Positions 53,864-63,046 of a stretch of 64,000 bases of DNA are shown here, in pieces. A program made the translations under genes and the position numbers. The notes beneath the pieces were generated by a model. It worked only from the letters and a program-made list of their open reading frames with translations. It did not search any database and was not told where the DNA came from. Positions within the stretch are counted from its first letter, which is position 1; each line of letters begins with the position of its first letter. This DNA comes from Spongiivirga citrea (GTDB lineage: Bacteria > Bacteroidota > Bacteroidia > Flavobacteriales > Flavobacteriaceae): assembly GCF_010671565.1 (NCBI RefSeq), contig NZ_JAABOQ010000001.1, forward strand, positions 434,001 through 498,000. The letters run 5' to 3'.

Positions 53864-55099
53864 ATGACTGCTACCTATCTATTTTATTTGATTATTGGCA
53901 TCCTTATCATCAACTTTTTGATTGATAAAGTGATTAATGCCGTTAATGCCCAACATTTCGAGGACGCTTTACCGGGAGAAATAAATGATGTCTATGATCA
54001 GACTGAATATGAAAAATCTCAGCGTTACAAAAAAACAAACTACCGCTTTTCATTAATAGTTTCTTCAATATCTTTTATTGGACTGTTACTATTTTTCTTT
54101 TTTGACGGGTTCGCCATAGTCGATGGGATTGCTAGAGGTTTTTCAAATAATGAAATTGTAATAGCCCTCACTTTTTTCGGAATTTTAGTGTTTGCAAGTG
54201 ATATTATAAGCACCCCGTTTAACTACTACCACACCTTTGTTATTGAAGAGCGTTTTGGTTTTAACAAAATGACTAAAGCCACCTTTTTAATTGACAAATT
54301 AAAAGGTTGGCTTCTTATGGCATTTATTGGTGGCGGAATATTAGCATTGATAGTTTGGTTTTATCAGCTTACCAAGGAAAATTTCTGGATTTACACCTGG
54401 CTTTTCGTAACAGTATTCAGCTTATTTATGAATATGTTTTATGCGCGCTTAGTTGTACCAATTTTCAACAAACAAACCCCTTTGGAAGATGGTGAATTAA
54501 AAGCCGCCATATCTGATTATGCAAAAAAAGTCGGATTTAAACTGAAAAACATTTTCGTTATTGATGGCAGCAAGCGATCTACAAAGGCGAATGCTTATTT
54601 TTCGGGATTTGGTCGAGAAAAACGTATCACTTTATACGACACCTTAATCAATGACTTAGATACTGATGAAATTGTCGCGGTGCTTGCACATGAAGTAGGT
54701 CATTATAAAAGGAGACATATCATTTATAATATGGTTATTTCTACCTTGTTAACGGGCCTTACTTTTTACATTTTGTCGCTATTCATTAATAGCCCATTAT
54801 TATCAGAAGCTCTTGGGGTAAGTATTCCGAGTTTTCATATAGGTCTTGTGGCATTTGGTATTTTATATAGCCCGATTTCAGAAATTACGGGAATTGTAAT
54901 GAACTATGTTTCTCGCATGTTTGAATATCAAGCGGACGATTATGCAAAAGAGACTTATCAACCTGAGCCTTTAATTACTTCGCTTAAAAAACTATCAAAA
55001 AACAGCTTAAGTAATCTCACTCCACATCCTAGTTATGTGTTCATGAATTACTCCCATCCGACCTTATTACAACGAGTTCGCAATTTGAGAAACTCATAA
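53864..55099 (+). CDS. M48 metallopeptidase, CAAX prenyl protease (Ste24)-like
   Basis: A 411-residue polytopic membrane protease. The zinc motif HEVGH is at 276-280 in VAVLAHEVGHYKRR, and the third ligand is E354 in EYQADDYA. Several membrane helices surround a large cytosolic loop, as in Ste24-like proteins. It may serve in membrane quality control; there is no evidence of prenylated substrates in bacteria. Confidence 0.93.
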   Translation: MTATYLFYLIIGILIINFLIDKVINAVNAQHFEDALPGEINDVYDQTEYEKSQRYKKTNYRFSLIVSSISFIGLLLFFFFDGFAIVDGIARGFSNNEIVIALTFFGILVFASDIISTPFNYYHTFVIEERFGFNKMTKATFLIDKLKGWLLMAFIGGGILALIVWFYQLTKENFWIYTWLFVTVFSLFMNMFYARLVVPIFNKQTPLEDGELKAAISDYAKKVGFKLKNIFVIDGSKRSTKANAYFSGFGREKRITLYDTLINDLDTDEIVAVLAHEVGHYKRRHIIYNMVISTLLTGLTFYILSLFINSPLLSEALGVSIPSFHIGLVAFGILYSPISEITGIVMNYVSRMFEYQADDYAKETYQPEPLITSLKKLSKNSLSNLTPHPSYVFMNYSHPTLLQRVRNLRNS

Positions 55100-55255
55100 T
55101 ATTTTCGAACGGTATTGGATTCGAACTAATAAATCAATTCAAAATTTTATCCTGCAAATTCACCTTTTATCCATTAACTTTTGCCTTTCACCCATTTCAC
55201 TTATTACACTTCAATAAATCGCAAGTAGTACATCTAAAATCATTATATTTAATAT

Positions 55256-57460
55256 ATGGTTGAAGTTGATGTTGAAAAAGAAAACAAAGAAATTGCCAAA
55301 CAGTATAAAGAGCTTCTCCGAATTAGTTATCAGACTTTAACTGATGCTGATAAAAAACTAATTCGTAATGCTTTTGATATCGCTGTTGATGCGCATAGTG
55401 AGCAGCGCCGTAAATCGGGCGAAGCATATATTTTCCATCCCATTGCAGTGGCCAAAATTGTTGCTTCCGAAATTGGTTTGGACGCTACCTCAATCGCGGC
55501 GGCCTTACTTCATGATGTCGTTGAAGATACTCCCTATACACTAGCTGATATTGAACATATGTTTGGTGAAACGGTGGCACGTATTGTCGATGGACTCACC
55601 AAAATATCGCATCTTAAAAAAGACAAAGATGTATCGATGCAAGCAGAGAACTTTAGAAAAATGCTTCTCACTTTGCACGACGACGTTCGGGTGATTATTA
55701 TAAAAATAGCCGACCGTTTACATAATATGCAAACTATGGCATCTATGCCAGAGCATAAACAGGTAAAAATTGCATCAGAGACCTTATATATATATGCACC
55801 TTTAGCACACCGAATTGGGCTCTACAATATTAAAACTGAATTAGAGGACCTCGGATTAAAATATACAGAACCCAATGTTTTTAAGGACATCCTCGGGAAA
55901 ATGGAGGATAGTAAAGAAGCGCAGCAGGAATATATCGATTCGTTCACTGCAGTAATTCATGATTCCTTAGAGCGTGAAGGGCTCAACTATCAAATAAAAG
56001 GCAGACCAAAATCCGTTTTCAGTATTCGGCAAAAAATGGTCAAGCAAAATGTCTCTTTTGACGAAGTCTATGACAAGTTTGCGATTAGAATCATATATCG
56101 ATCTGATAGAGCTAACGAAAAATTCCTGGCTTGGAAGATCTACTCCATCGTTACAGACCACTTTAGACCAAATCCCGTGCGACTTCGCGATTGGATCTCG
56201 TCGCCAAAATCTACTGGATATGAAGCATTACACATTACCGTAATGGGACCTAAAGGTCGGTGGGTCGAAGTACAAATAAGATCTGAACGTATGCATGAAA
56301 TAGCCGAAAAAGGCTATGCCGCACATTTTAAATATAAACAAGGTGCTCAAAACGAACAAGGCCTAGACGAGTGGCTAAATCGTTTGCAAGAAGCGCTAGA
56401 GGATCCAGAATCAAATGCCGTTGATTTTGTAGAAGAATTCAAACTTAATTTATATGCGAAAGAGATTTTTGTATTCACCCCAAAAGGTGAACTAAAATCA
56501 CTTCCGAAGGGAGCCACTCCCCTAGACTTTGCATTTAGTATTCATACGGAAGTTGGTATGCAAACCCGAGGTGCAAAAGTAAACGGTAAGCTCGTTCCAT
56601 TAAGTCATACACTAAATAGTGGAGATCAAGTAGAAATTATTACCTCCAAAAATCAAAAACCGAATTCGAATTGGCTAGATTATGCCCATACCGCAAGAGC
56701 ACGTTCAAAAATTAAAAGCGTTCTAAATGCAGAGAAAAAAGAAATCGCAGCAGAAGGAAGGGAGTTGTTGCGACGTAAACTAAAACAACTTAAGATCACT
56801 TTAAATGAAAGGTCGATTAATGAGATGGTGACATTTTTTAAGTTAAAAACTAGTTTAGATCTTTTTTATCGTGCGGGAATTGGTACCATAGATAACACGA
56901 AAATTAAAGAGTTTGCTGCAAGTAGAAATAATGCTTTCGTAAATTTCTTTAAAAACAGAATACGCCGTGGCACCCAAAGTCAGGACATTGACAAAGAAGA
57001 GATCACTGCTAAATATGACATGCTCGTTTTTGGTAAGGAAGAGGAAAAACTGAGTTACAAATTAAGCAATTGTTGCAATGCCATTCCCGGAGATGATGTT
57101 TTTGGCTTTGTTTCTGTCAACGATGGAATAAAAATTCATAAAAAGAATTGCCCGAATGCGTTGGGCTTACAATCAAAATATGCCTATCGTATTATTCAAG
57201 CAAAATGGATCGATTCTTCGCAGCAAGAGTATACGGCAGTTTTAAGAATTTCTGGTATCGATGACCTCGGTTTAGTAAATCAAGTAACCAAGGTAATATC
57301 GAGTAATATGCATGTGAATATGAAAAACATCAACTTCACATCTGATGATGGTGTATTTTCAGGTAAAATAACAGTTGTGGTAAAATCGAATACTGAACTT
57401 AAAAAGCTAACACAAAACCTTAAGAAAATAGTAGGTATAGAAAAAGTAATCCGTGAATAA
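55256..57460 (+). CDS. Bifunctional (p)ppGpp synthetase/hydrolase
   Basis: A 734-residue RelA/SpoT protein. The HD hydrolase domain has its His61 in YIFHPIAVAK and the intact HD in ALLHDVVEDT (86-87), so hydrolase activity is expected. The synthetase region has GRPKSVFSIRQKM and STGYEALHITVMG. The TGS domain (KEIFVFTPKGELKSLPKGAT) and a C-terminal ACT domain (AVLRISGIDDLGLV) follow. It is the only (p)ppGpp enzyme in the window. It is the family's normal size. Confidence 0.96.
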   Translation: MVEVDVEKENKEIAKQYKELLRISYQTLTDADKKLIRNAFDIAVDAHSEQRRKSGEAYIFHPIAVAKIVASEIGLDATSIAAALLHDVVEDTPYTLADIEHMFGETVARIVDGLTKISHLKKDKDVSMQAENFRKMLLTLHDDVRVIIIKIADRLHNMQTMASMPEHKQVKIASETLYIYAPLAHRIGLYNIKTELEDLGLKYTEPNVFKDILGKMEDSKEAQQEYIDSFTAVIHDSLEREGLNYQIKGRPKSVFSIRQKMVKQNVSFDEVYDKFAIRIIYRSDRANEKFLAWKIYSIVTDHFRPNPVRLRDWISSPKSTGYEALHITVMGPKGRWVEVQIRSERMHEIAEKGYAAHFKYKQGAQNEQGLDEWLNRLQEALEDPESNAVDFVEEFKLNLYAKEIFVFTPKGELKSLPKGATPLDFAFSIHTEVGMQTRGAKVNGKLVPLSHTLNSGDQVEIITSKNQKPNSNWLDYAHTARARSKIKSVLNAEKKEIAAEGRELLRRKLKQLKITLNERSINEMVTFFKLKTSLDLFYRAGIGTIDNTKIKEFAASRNNAFVNFFKNRIRRGTQSQDIDKEEITAKYDMLVFGKEEEKLSYKLSNCCNAIPGDDVFGFVSVNDGIKIHKKNCPNALGLQSKYAYRIIQAKWIDSSQQEYTAVLRISGIDDLGLVNQVTKVISSNMHVNMKNINFTSDDGVFSGKITVVVKSNTELKKLTQNLKKIVGIEKVIRE

Positions 57461-57685
57461 TCCTGTTCAAAAGTTATACCACTTTAACTTTGAAATGACA
57501 GGTATAGAAATTGAATTATTTTTTAGTTATTCAAGGCGAAAAATCTAAGCATAGCATTAGTTACGGTTATATTTTTTAACGAAGAATAGCTAAAAAAGAA
57601 ACAATTTATTAGGGTTATCTCAAAGTTAAAATGGTATTAGGTTTAAGTTAGCATATAGACACATCTTAATTATGTAATTATAATG

Positions 57686-57693
57686 TACATTTG
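57686..57693 (+). promoter_or_regulatory. Candidate -7 box TACATTTG for fur-purA
   Basis: It matches TAnnTTTG and ends 18 bases before the ATG at 57712. It lies over an in-frame TTG (57691), which argues for the ATG as the real start. No -33 TTG is at the standard distance. Confidence 0.45.
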
Positions 57694-57711
57694 TCACTTA
57701 GTGCACGTATT

Positions 57712-58167
57712 ATGGTCGAAAACAAAAATCAAGAAATTGTAAAAAACGTATTTACGAAGTTTTTAGAGGATAAAAGCCATCGTAAAACTCCTGAGCGTTT
57801 TGCTATTCTTCAAGAAATATATGATAGTGAGGAGCATTTTGACATTGAATCATTGTATATCAAAATGAAAAATAAAAACTATCGTGTTAGTCGTGCAACA
57901 TTGTATAATACGATCGAGCTATTATTGGAATGTAATTTGGTTAGAAAACACCAATTTGGTCATAATCAAGCACATTACGAAAAATCGTATTTCGACAAGC
58001 AACACGATCACATTATACTAACCGACACTGGCGAGGTAAAAGAATTTTGCGATCCTAGAATTCAGACCATAAAAAAAACAATTGAAGAGATATTTGATAT
58101 CGATATTCACAATCATTCTTTATACTTTTACGGCACTAAAAAATCGACTAACAAACAGACTACATAA
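57712..58167 (+). CDS. Fur-family transcriptional regulator lacking the CxxC zinc motif
   Basis: A 151-residue winged-helix regulator (start at the ATG at 57712; a TTG at 57691 lies over the -7 box). The DNA-binding part has [15 protein letters not shown] and [15 protein letters not shown]. The dimerisation part has [20 protein letters not shown]. Where classic Fur has a CxxC structural-zinc site (as in DHLICLDCG), this protein has ILTDTGEV. The same variant occurs in other flavobacterial Fur-like proteins as I recall. It is translationally coupled to purA (TAATG). Confidence 0.92.
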   Translation: MVENKNQEIVKNVFTKFLEDKSHRKTPERFAILQEIYDSEEHFDIESLYIKMKNKNYRVSRATLYNTIELLLECNLVRKHQFGHNQAHYEKSYFDKQHDHIILTDTGEVKEFCDPRIQTIKKTIEEIFDIDIHNHSLYFYGTKKSTNKQTT

Positions 58168-59438
58168 TGGCGGTAGATTTACTACTAGGATTACAGTGGG
58201 GAGATGAAGGAAAAGGTAAAATTGTTGACGTTCTTACAGCAAATTACAATATCATAGCACGCTTTCAAGGAGGTCCAAACGCAGGACACACTTTAGAATT
58301 TGACGGAATAAAACATGTACTTCATACAATACCCTCGGGTATTTTTCATGAAAGCGCCATTAACCTCGTAGGTAATGGTGTCGTGATCGATCCCGTAATT
58401 TTTAAGAAAGAGCTTGACAACTTGCAAAAGTTTGATATCGACATTCAAAAAAAGTTACTAATCTCTAGAAAAGCACATCTTATTCTGCCAACACATCGAT
58501 TGTTAGATGCAGCATCCGAAGCCTCGAAAGGCAAGGCCAAAATAGGATCTACTTTAAAAGGTATTGGCCCGACTTATATGGACAAGACTGGTCGAAATGG
58601 AATTCGGGTAGGTGACCTTGAGTTGAGCGATTGGAAAACAAGATATCGTACGCTAGCAAATAAGCACGAAGCGATGATCGACTTTTACGATGTCGACATT
58701 CAATATGATCTTAAAGAATTAGAAGAAGAGTTTTTTGCGGCGATTCAAATACTTAAGAATCTACAGTTTATTGATAGTGAAGAATACATACATCAAGCAG
58801 AGAAAAGTGGCAAAACCATTTTAGCCGAAGGAGCTCAAGGTTCTTTATTAGATATTGACTTCGGGACATACCCGTTTGTCACTTCATCAAATACTACAGC
58901 AGCTGGTGCTTGTACTGGACTTGGTGTAGCACCTAATCACATTAAAGAGGTATTTGGAATCTTCAAAGCGTACACCACTCGTGTAGGTAGCGGACCATTT
59001 CCAACAGAACTTTTTGATGAAGATGGGAAGACGATGGCAAAAGTCGGCAATGAATTTGGCGCTACCACAGGTCGACCTAGACGTTGTGGTTGGTTAGATC
59101 TTGTTGCACTTAAATATGCCGTTCAGGTTAATGGTGTAACCCAACTAATGATGATGAAAGGTGATGTACTTTCTGGTTTTAAAACCTTAAAAGTATGTAC
59201 TGCATACGAATATAAAGGTAAAAAGATCAAGCACCTTCCTTATAATATTGAAGAAGAAAACGTAAAACCGATCTACACCGAAATGGCAGGTTGGGCTGAG
59301 GATCTTACCAAAATGACATCAGCAGATCAATTACCAAATGCCCTAAACGACTATATCGCTTTTCTAGAAAAGGAATTAGAAGTACCTATTAAAATAGTAT
59401 CTGTAGGTCCTGATCGCACGCAGACAATTCATCGGTAA
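58167..59438 (+). CDS. purA: Adenylosuccinate synthetase
   Basis: First committed step from IMP to AMP, using GTP and aspartate. The GTP-binding loop GDEGKGK is at 12-18. The IMP- and substrate-contact segments NAGHT, TRVGSGPFPTEL and GATTGRPRRCGWLDLVALK are present. The 423-residue length is normal. It overlaps the Fur-like gene by one base. Confidence 0.96.
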   Translation: MAVDLLLGLQWGDEGKGKIVDVLTANYNIIARFQGGPNAGHTLEFDGIKHVLHTIPSGIFHESAINLVGNGVVIDPVIFKKELDNLQKFDIDIQKKLLISRKAHLILPTHRLLDAASEASKGKAKIGSTLKGIGPTYMDKTGRNGIRVGDLELSDWKTRYRTLANKHEAMIDFYDVDIQYDLKELEEEFFAAIQILKNLQFIDSEEYIHQAEKSGKTILAEGAQGSLLDIDFGTYPFVTSSNTTAAGACTGLGVAPNHIKEVFGIFKAYTTRVGSGPFPTELFDEDGKTMAKVGNEFGATTGRPRRCGWLDLVALKYAVQVNGVTQLMMMKGDVLSGFKTLKVCTAYEYKGKKIKHLPYNIEEENVKPIYTEMAGWAEDLTKMTSADQLPNALNDYIAFLEKELEVPIKIVSVGPDRTQTIHR

Positions 59439-59495
59439 GTATCGCTAGTAATGCTAAATATTTCCTAATCGCCTAGCATGGGTGGTTGTTTTCAT

Positions 59496-59503
59496 TACTT
59501 TTG
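59496..59503 (+). promoter_or_regulatory. Possible -7 box TACTTTTG for the OstA-like gene
   Basis: It matches TAnnTTTG, 25 bases before the ATG at 59529. The closest TTG is only about eight bases upstream, too close for the standard layout. Confidence 0.38.
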
Positions 59504-59528
59504 AATTCGAATACCCGTTTTAAATAAG

Positions 59529-61184
59529 ATGAAACAACACCCATTTCTTTTAATGCTCTTCTGCTCACTTTTGGCATTCTCAATGAATGCCCAAGAAAAA
59601 GAACCTGCCAAAATCAGGATTGAGTATGCTGGTTCCTTCGATGTTGATGAAGATAAATTCCCAGGCGCAAGCATTTTTTCTAAAGATGCCACCAAACGGG
59701 TAAAGTTTGTTCATGAAGGTGCTGAGTTATTTTGTGATCGAGCAGTATTTTATAAAAAAAGCAACAATCTAAAGGCCTGGGGGCAAGTTATTTTCCAACA
59801 AGGCGATACCATTAAACAAACAAGTGGATATATTGAATACAACGGAAATACTAAACTCGCCAAATCTCACACTGACGTAAAACTTACCACACCAGAGCAA
59901 ACTTTAGAAACGGATACGCTTTACTTCGATCGGGAACGTGAGGTAGCGTATTATCGAAGTTTCGGCACCGTTAAGGACTCTGCCAATGTTTTGACTAGTG
60001 ATAAAGGACGTTATTTTCTAGCTCAAAAAAAATATCAATTTGTGAGTGATGTGGTGATTACCCATCCTGACTATGTATTGAATTCTGCACAACTCGATTA
60101 TTATACAGATGCTGGCAATGCTTACCTCTATGGTCCATCGACTATAACTGGAGAAGAGTACAAAATTTATTGCGAACGCGGCTTTTTTGATACTACGAAT
60201 GACAATGGATATTTCATTAAAAATTCAAGAATCGACTACAATAATCGAATCATTGAAGGAGACAGTCTGTACTTTGATAATATTAGAAAATTCGCATCAG
60301 CAACGAACAATATTCAGGTAACCGATACCATTAATGATGGTATTGTACGCGGTCATTATGCCGAGGTATTCAAAGAAAAAGATTCCGTTTTTATCACTAA
60401 AAGAGCAGTCGCCATTAACCTTGTTGAGAAGGACAGCGTTTATATTCATGCAGACACCTTAATGGTTACAGGAAAACCTGATCATCGTATTATAAGAGGT
60501 TTCTATAATGCTAAATTTTTTAAATCGGATATGAGCGGTAAAGCCGACTCTATTCATGTTGATAACAAAACGGGAATTACTCAATTAATTAGAGATCCAA
60601 TTATGTGGTCAGGTGAAAGTCAAATGACTGGGGATTCTATCTATATTTTATCGAATCTGGAAACAGAAAAACTGGACTCATTAAAGATTATTAACAACGC
60701 ATTTATAGTTCAAAAAGACACTTTGAGCAACGATGCTTTTAACCAAGTTCAAGGAGTAAATTTATATGGCAAATTTATCGACAATGCTTTAAGAGATGTC
60801 GATGTTGTAAAGAATACCGAAATCGTATATTATATGCGAGAAGAAAGTGGTGAATTGGTTGGCATTGATAAAACTATTTGTAGCACAAAAATCAATTTAA
60901 TACTGGAAGAAAATCAGATAACTGACATTACATTTTTTACTGATGTCGACGGTGATATGTATCCTGAAGCAGACCTACCACCTAATGCACGCAAGCTTAA
61001 AGGCTTTATTTGGCGTGAAGATGAGTGGATTAAAAAGAAAGACGATATTTTCGATGAGGACGATAATAATATAGAACTAGTTAAGATCAGAGGTCTTGAA
61101 GAACGGGTTGATATCGATCTAGAACTACCCGGTGAAGAAGAGGAAGAAATCCCAAAGAAAAGTAAGCCGAAAAAGAAAAAATAA
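59529..61184 (+). CDS. OstA/LptA-like LPS transport protein
   Basis: A 551-residue exported protein with a signal peptide (LLAFSMNAQEKEP) and repeated beta-jellyroll OstA-type units (DRAVFYKKSNNLKAWGQVIF, TDTLYFDREREVAYYRSFG, DSLYFDN, ADSIHVDNKTG). Long OstA-like proteins of this kind are typical of Bacteroidota and are thought to carry LPS across the periplasm. The C terminus is Lys-rich (KKSKPKKKK). The LPS role is inferred from the fold. Confidence 0.9.
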   Translation: MKQHPFLLMLFCSLLAFSMNAQEKEPAKIRIEYAGSFDVDEDKFPGASIFSKDATKRVKFVHEGAELFCDRAVFYKKSNNLKAWGQVIFQQGDTIKQTSGYIEYNGNTKLAKSHTDVKLTTPEQTLETDTLYFDREREVAYYRSFGTVKDSANVLTSDKGRYFLAQKKYQFVSDVVITHPDYVLNSAQLDYYTDAGNAYLYGPSTITGEEYKIYCERGFFDTTNDNGYFIKNSRIDYNNRIIEGDSLYFDNIRKFASATNNIQVTDTINDGIVRGHYAEVFKEKDSVFITKRAVAINLVEKDSVYIHADTLMVTGKPDHRIIRGFYNAKFFKSDMSGKADSIHVDNKTGITQLIRDPIMWSGESQMTGDSIYILSNLETEKLDSLKIINNAFIVQKDTLSNDAFNQVQGVNLYGKFIDNALRDVDVVKNTEIVYYMREESGELVGIDKTICSTKINLILEENQITDITFFTDVDGDMYPEADLPPNARKLKGFIWREDEWIKKKDDIFDEDDNNIELVKIRGLEERVDIDLELPGEEEEEIPKKSKPKKKK

Positions 61185-61195
61185 TCAGGTCCGAC

Positions 61196-61729
61196 ATGGC
61201 AAATGTTTCATTTTCAGATATTATTGACCAACGATCAGATGAAGCATTATTTAATCTGCTTACCGTAGAGCGTGGCCTTTATAAAAAGGAAGCGATTGCT
61301 TATGCCGAAATCGTCTTTCAAAAGAGAGGGTTAGAGCTCAAAACCCTTCAACAAAGTAGTAAGAGGACCACAGACGATTTAGCAACCGAAGTGAAAAATC
61401 GACTAAAATATGGCGAGTCAGTCGCACAAATCATTCAGCACTTTAATGCACGTGGTCTTGAATTATCAAAAGAGATTCTTGTCAAGACAAATGAAAAAAT
61501 AAGAATAGAGAATAACATAGACCTTAGCAGAAAATTGATTGTTTTTATTCCAGCTACGGTCATTTTTGTTATAGCTTGTATTACCCATTTAATATCTCAA
61601 TCTATCTACAGAATTGGCATGGGAATCTTTTTTTCGATTTTAAGCATGGCAATGCTAAGGATAATTTATCGACTTTTGAAGAGAAAAACACCACAGCATA
61701 GGCTAGAGACAACTCAAATTGAAAAGTGA
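61196..61729 (+). CDS. Membrane protein of unknown function
   Basis: A 177-residue protein with an N-terminal acidic-basic helical half (about 1-105) that repeats two similar helix-turn units (EALFNLLTVERGLYKKEAIAY and ELSKEILVKTNEKIRIEN) and two C-terminal transmembrane helices (about 113-133 and 140-157). I recognise no family. It overlaps the aminotransferase start by 11 bases, implying coupled expression. It follows the OstA-like gene by 11 bases. Confidence 0.75.
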   Translation: MANVSFSDIIDQRSDEALFNLLTVERGLYKKEAIAYAEIVFQKRGLELKTLQQSSKRTTDDLATEVKNRLKYGESVAQIIQHFNARGLELSKEILVKTNEKIRIENNIDLSRKLIVFIPATVIFVIACITHLISQSIYRIGMGIFFSILSMAMLRIIYRLLKRKTPQHRLETTQIEK

Positions 61730-62894
61730 TTTCCTAAAATATCAAGCACAGACCACCCCGCATCCACTTGCGATGGAAATTAGTCATGCCAAGGGTTCTT
61801 ATATATTCGACACCAACCAAAACAAATATCTCGATTTTGTAGCCGGGGTATCGGCCAGTAGTCTGGGTCATTCGCACCCAAAAGTAATAGCTGCTATAAA
61901 AAATCAGCTAGATAAATATATGCACGTAATGGTCTATGGCGAGTATGTGCAACAACCAGCAGTCGATCTTTCAAAATTACTCGCCGAAATACTGCCAGAT
62001 AATCTAAATAAAACCTATTTGGTAAATAGTGGTACTGAAGCGATTGATGGTGCTATGAAATTAGCGCGCCGTTTTACAGGCAGAACGGAGATTCTAGCTG
62101 CAAAAAATGCCTACCATGGTAATTCGTACGGCGCACTCAGTTTAATGACTCATAAGGACCGTACAGCACCCTTTCAACCAATGGTTGGTGATATTGGACA
62201 CATTCGTTTTAATTGCTGGAATGATATTCAAAAAATAAGCACAAAAACAGCTGCCGTCTTCCTAGAAACTATTCAAGGGGGTGCCGGATTTATTGAACCT
62301 CTCCCTGGATATTTAAAAAAGGCCAAAGAACGTTGTGAAGAAGTAGGTGCCCTTTTAGTCCTTGACGAAATTCAACCTGGAATGGGACGCACTGGAACTC
62401 TTTTTGGTTTTGAACATTATGGGATAATACCGGATATTTTAGTGATTGGAAAAGGACTAGCTGGTGGAATGCCAGTTGGGGCATTCATCGCTTCAGAGGA
62501 TATCATGGATAGCCTTTCAGACAATCCCAAACTAGGACATATTACAACCTTTGGTGGGCATCCTGTAATTGCAGCAGCGGGGCTTGCAACACTACAAGAA
62601 ATTACCTCTTCTAATTTAATTGAAGAAACAATCATTAAAGAACAACTCATTCGCAAAAAACTTAAACACCCACTTATTAAAGAAATAAGAGGTAAAGGTT
62701 TAATGCTCGCACTCATTTTAGAGTCACCAGAACAAGTAAACCAACTTATTTTAAAGTGTCAAGACAAAGGTCTAATCTTGTTTTGGTTGCTTTTTGAACC
62801 AAAAGCAGTGCGTATTTCACCTCCTTTAACCATTTCCAATGATGAAATAATCGAAGGCTGTCAGATAATTCTCAGCACCCTTGACAAGCTGTAA
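61719..62894 (+). CDS. Class III PLP-dependent aminotransferase
   Basis: A 391-residue aminotransferase of the acetylornithine/ornithine group. The PLP lysine is K245 in LVIGKGLAGGMPVG, DEIQPGMGRTG (216-226) holds the PLP-stacking Asp, and NSGTEAIDGAMKLAR is the phosphate site. The start is TTG at 61719; the conserved opening KSDFLKYQAQTTPHPL lies before the first ATG and supports it. The substrate is undefined. Confidence 0.93.
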   Translation: MKSDFLKYQAQTTPHPLAMEISHAKGSYIFDTNQNKYLDFVAGVSASSLGHSHPKVIAAIKNQLDKYMHVMVYGEYVQQPAVDLSKLLAEILPDNLNKTYLVNSGTEAIDGAMKLARRFTGRTEILAAKNAYHGNSYGALSLMTHKDRTAPFQPMVGDIGHIRFNCWNDIQKISTKTAAVFLETIQGGAGFIEPLPGYLKKAKERCEEVGALLVLDEIQPGMGRTGTLFGFEHYGIIPDILVIGKGLAGGMPVGAFIASEDIMDSLSDNPKLGHITTFGGHPVIAAAGLATLQEITSSNLIEETIIKEQLIRKKLKHPLIKEIRGKGLMLALILESPEQVNQLILKCQDKGLILFWLLFEPKAVRISPPLTISNDEIIEGCQIILSTLDKL

Positions 62895-63046
62895 AACCTA
62901 CTATTTATGGCATTTCATTTGTTACCAACAATGGTTATTTTCAATGGTCATGTTAATTAATTTGTTAAAAACTACGAATTCGGAAATCTGATACAGGCGT
63001 ATTGAATACTACATTTATAATTGTAGAAAAGCCTAACCCAGCGCAT

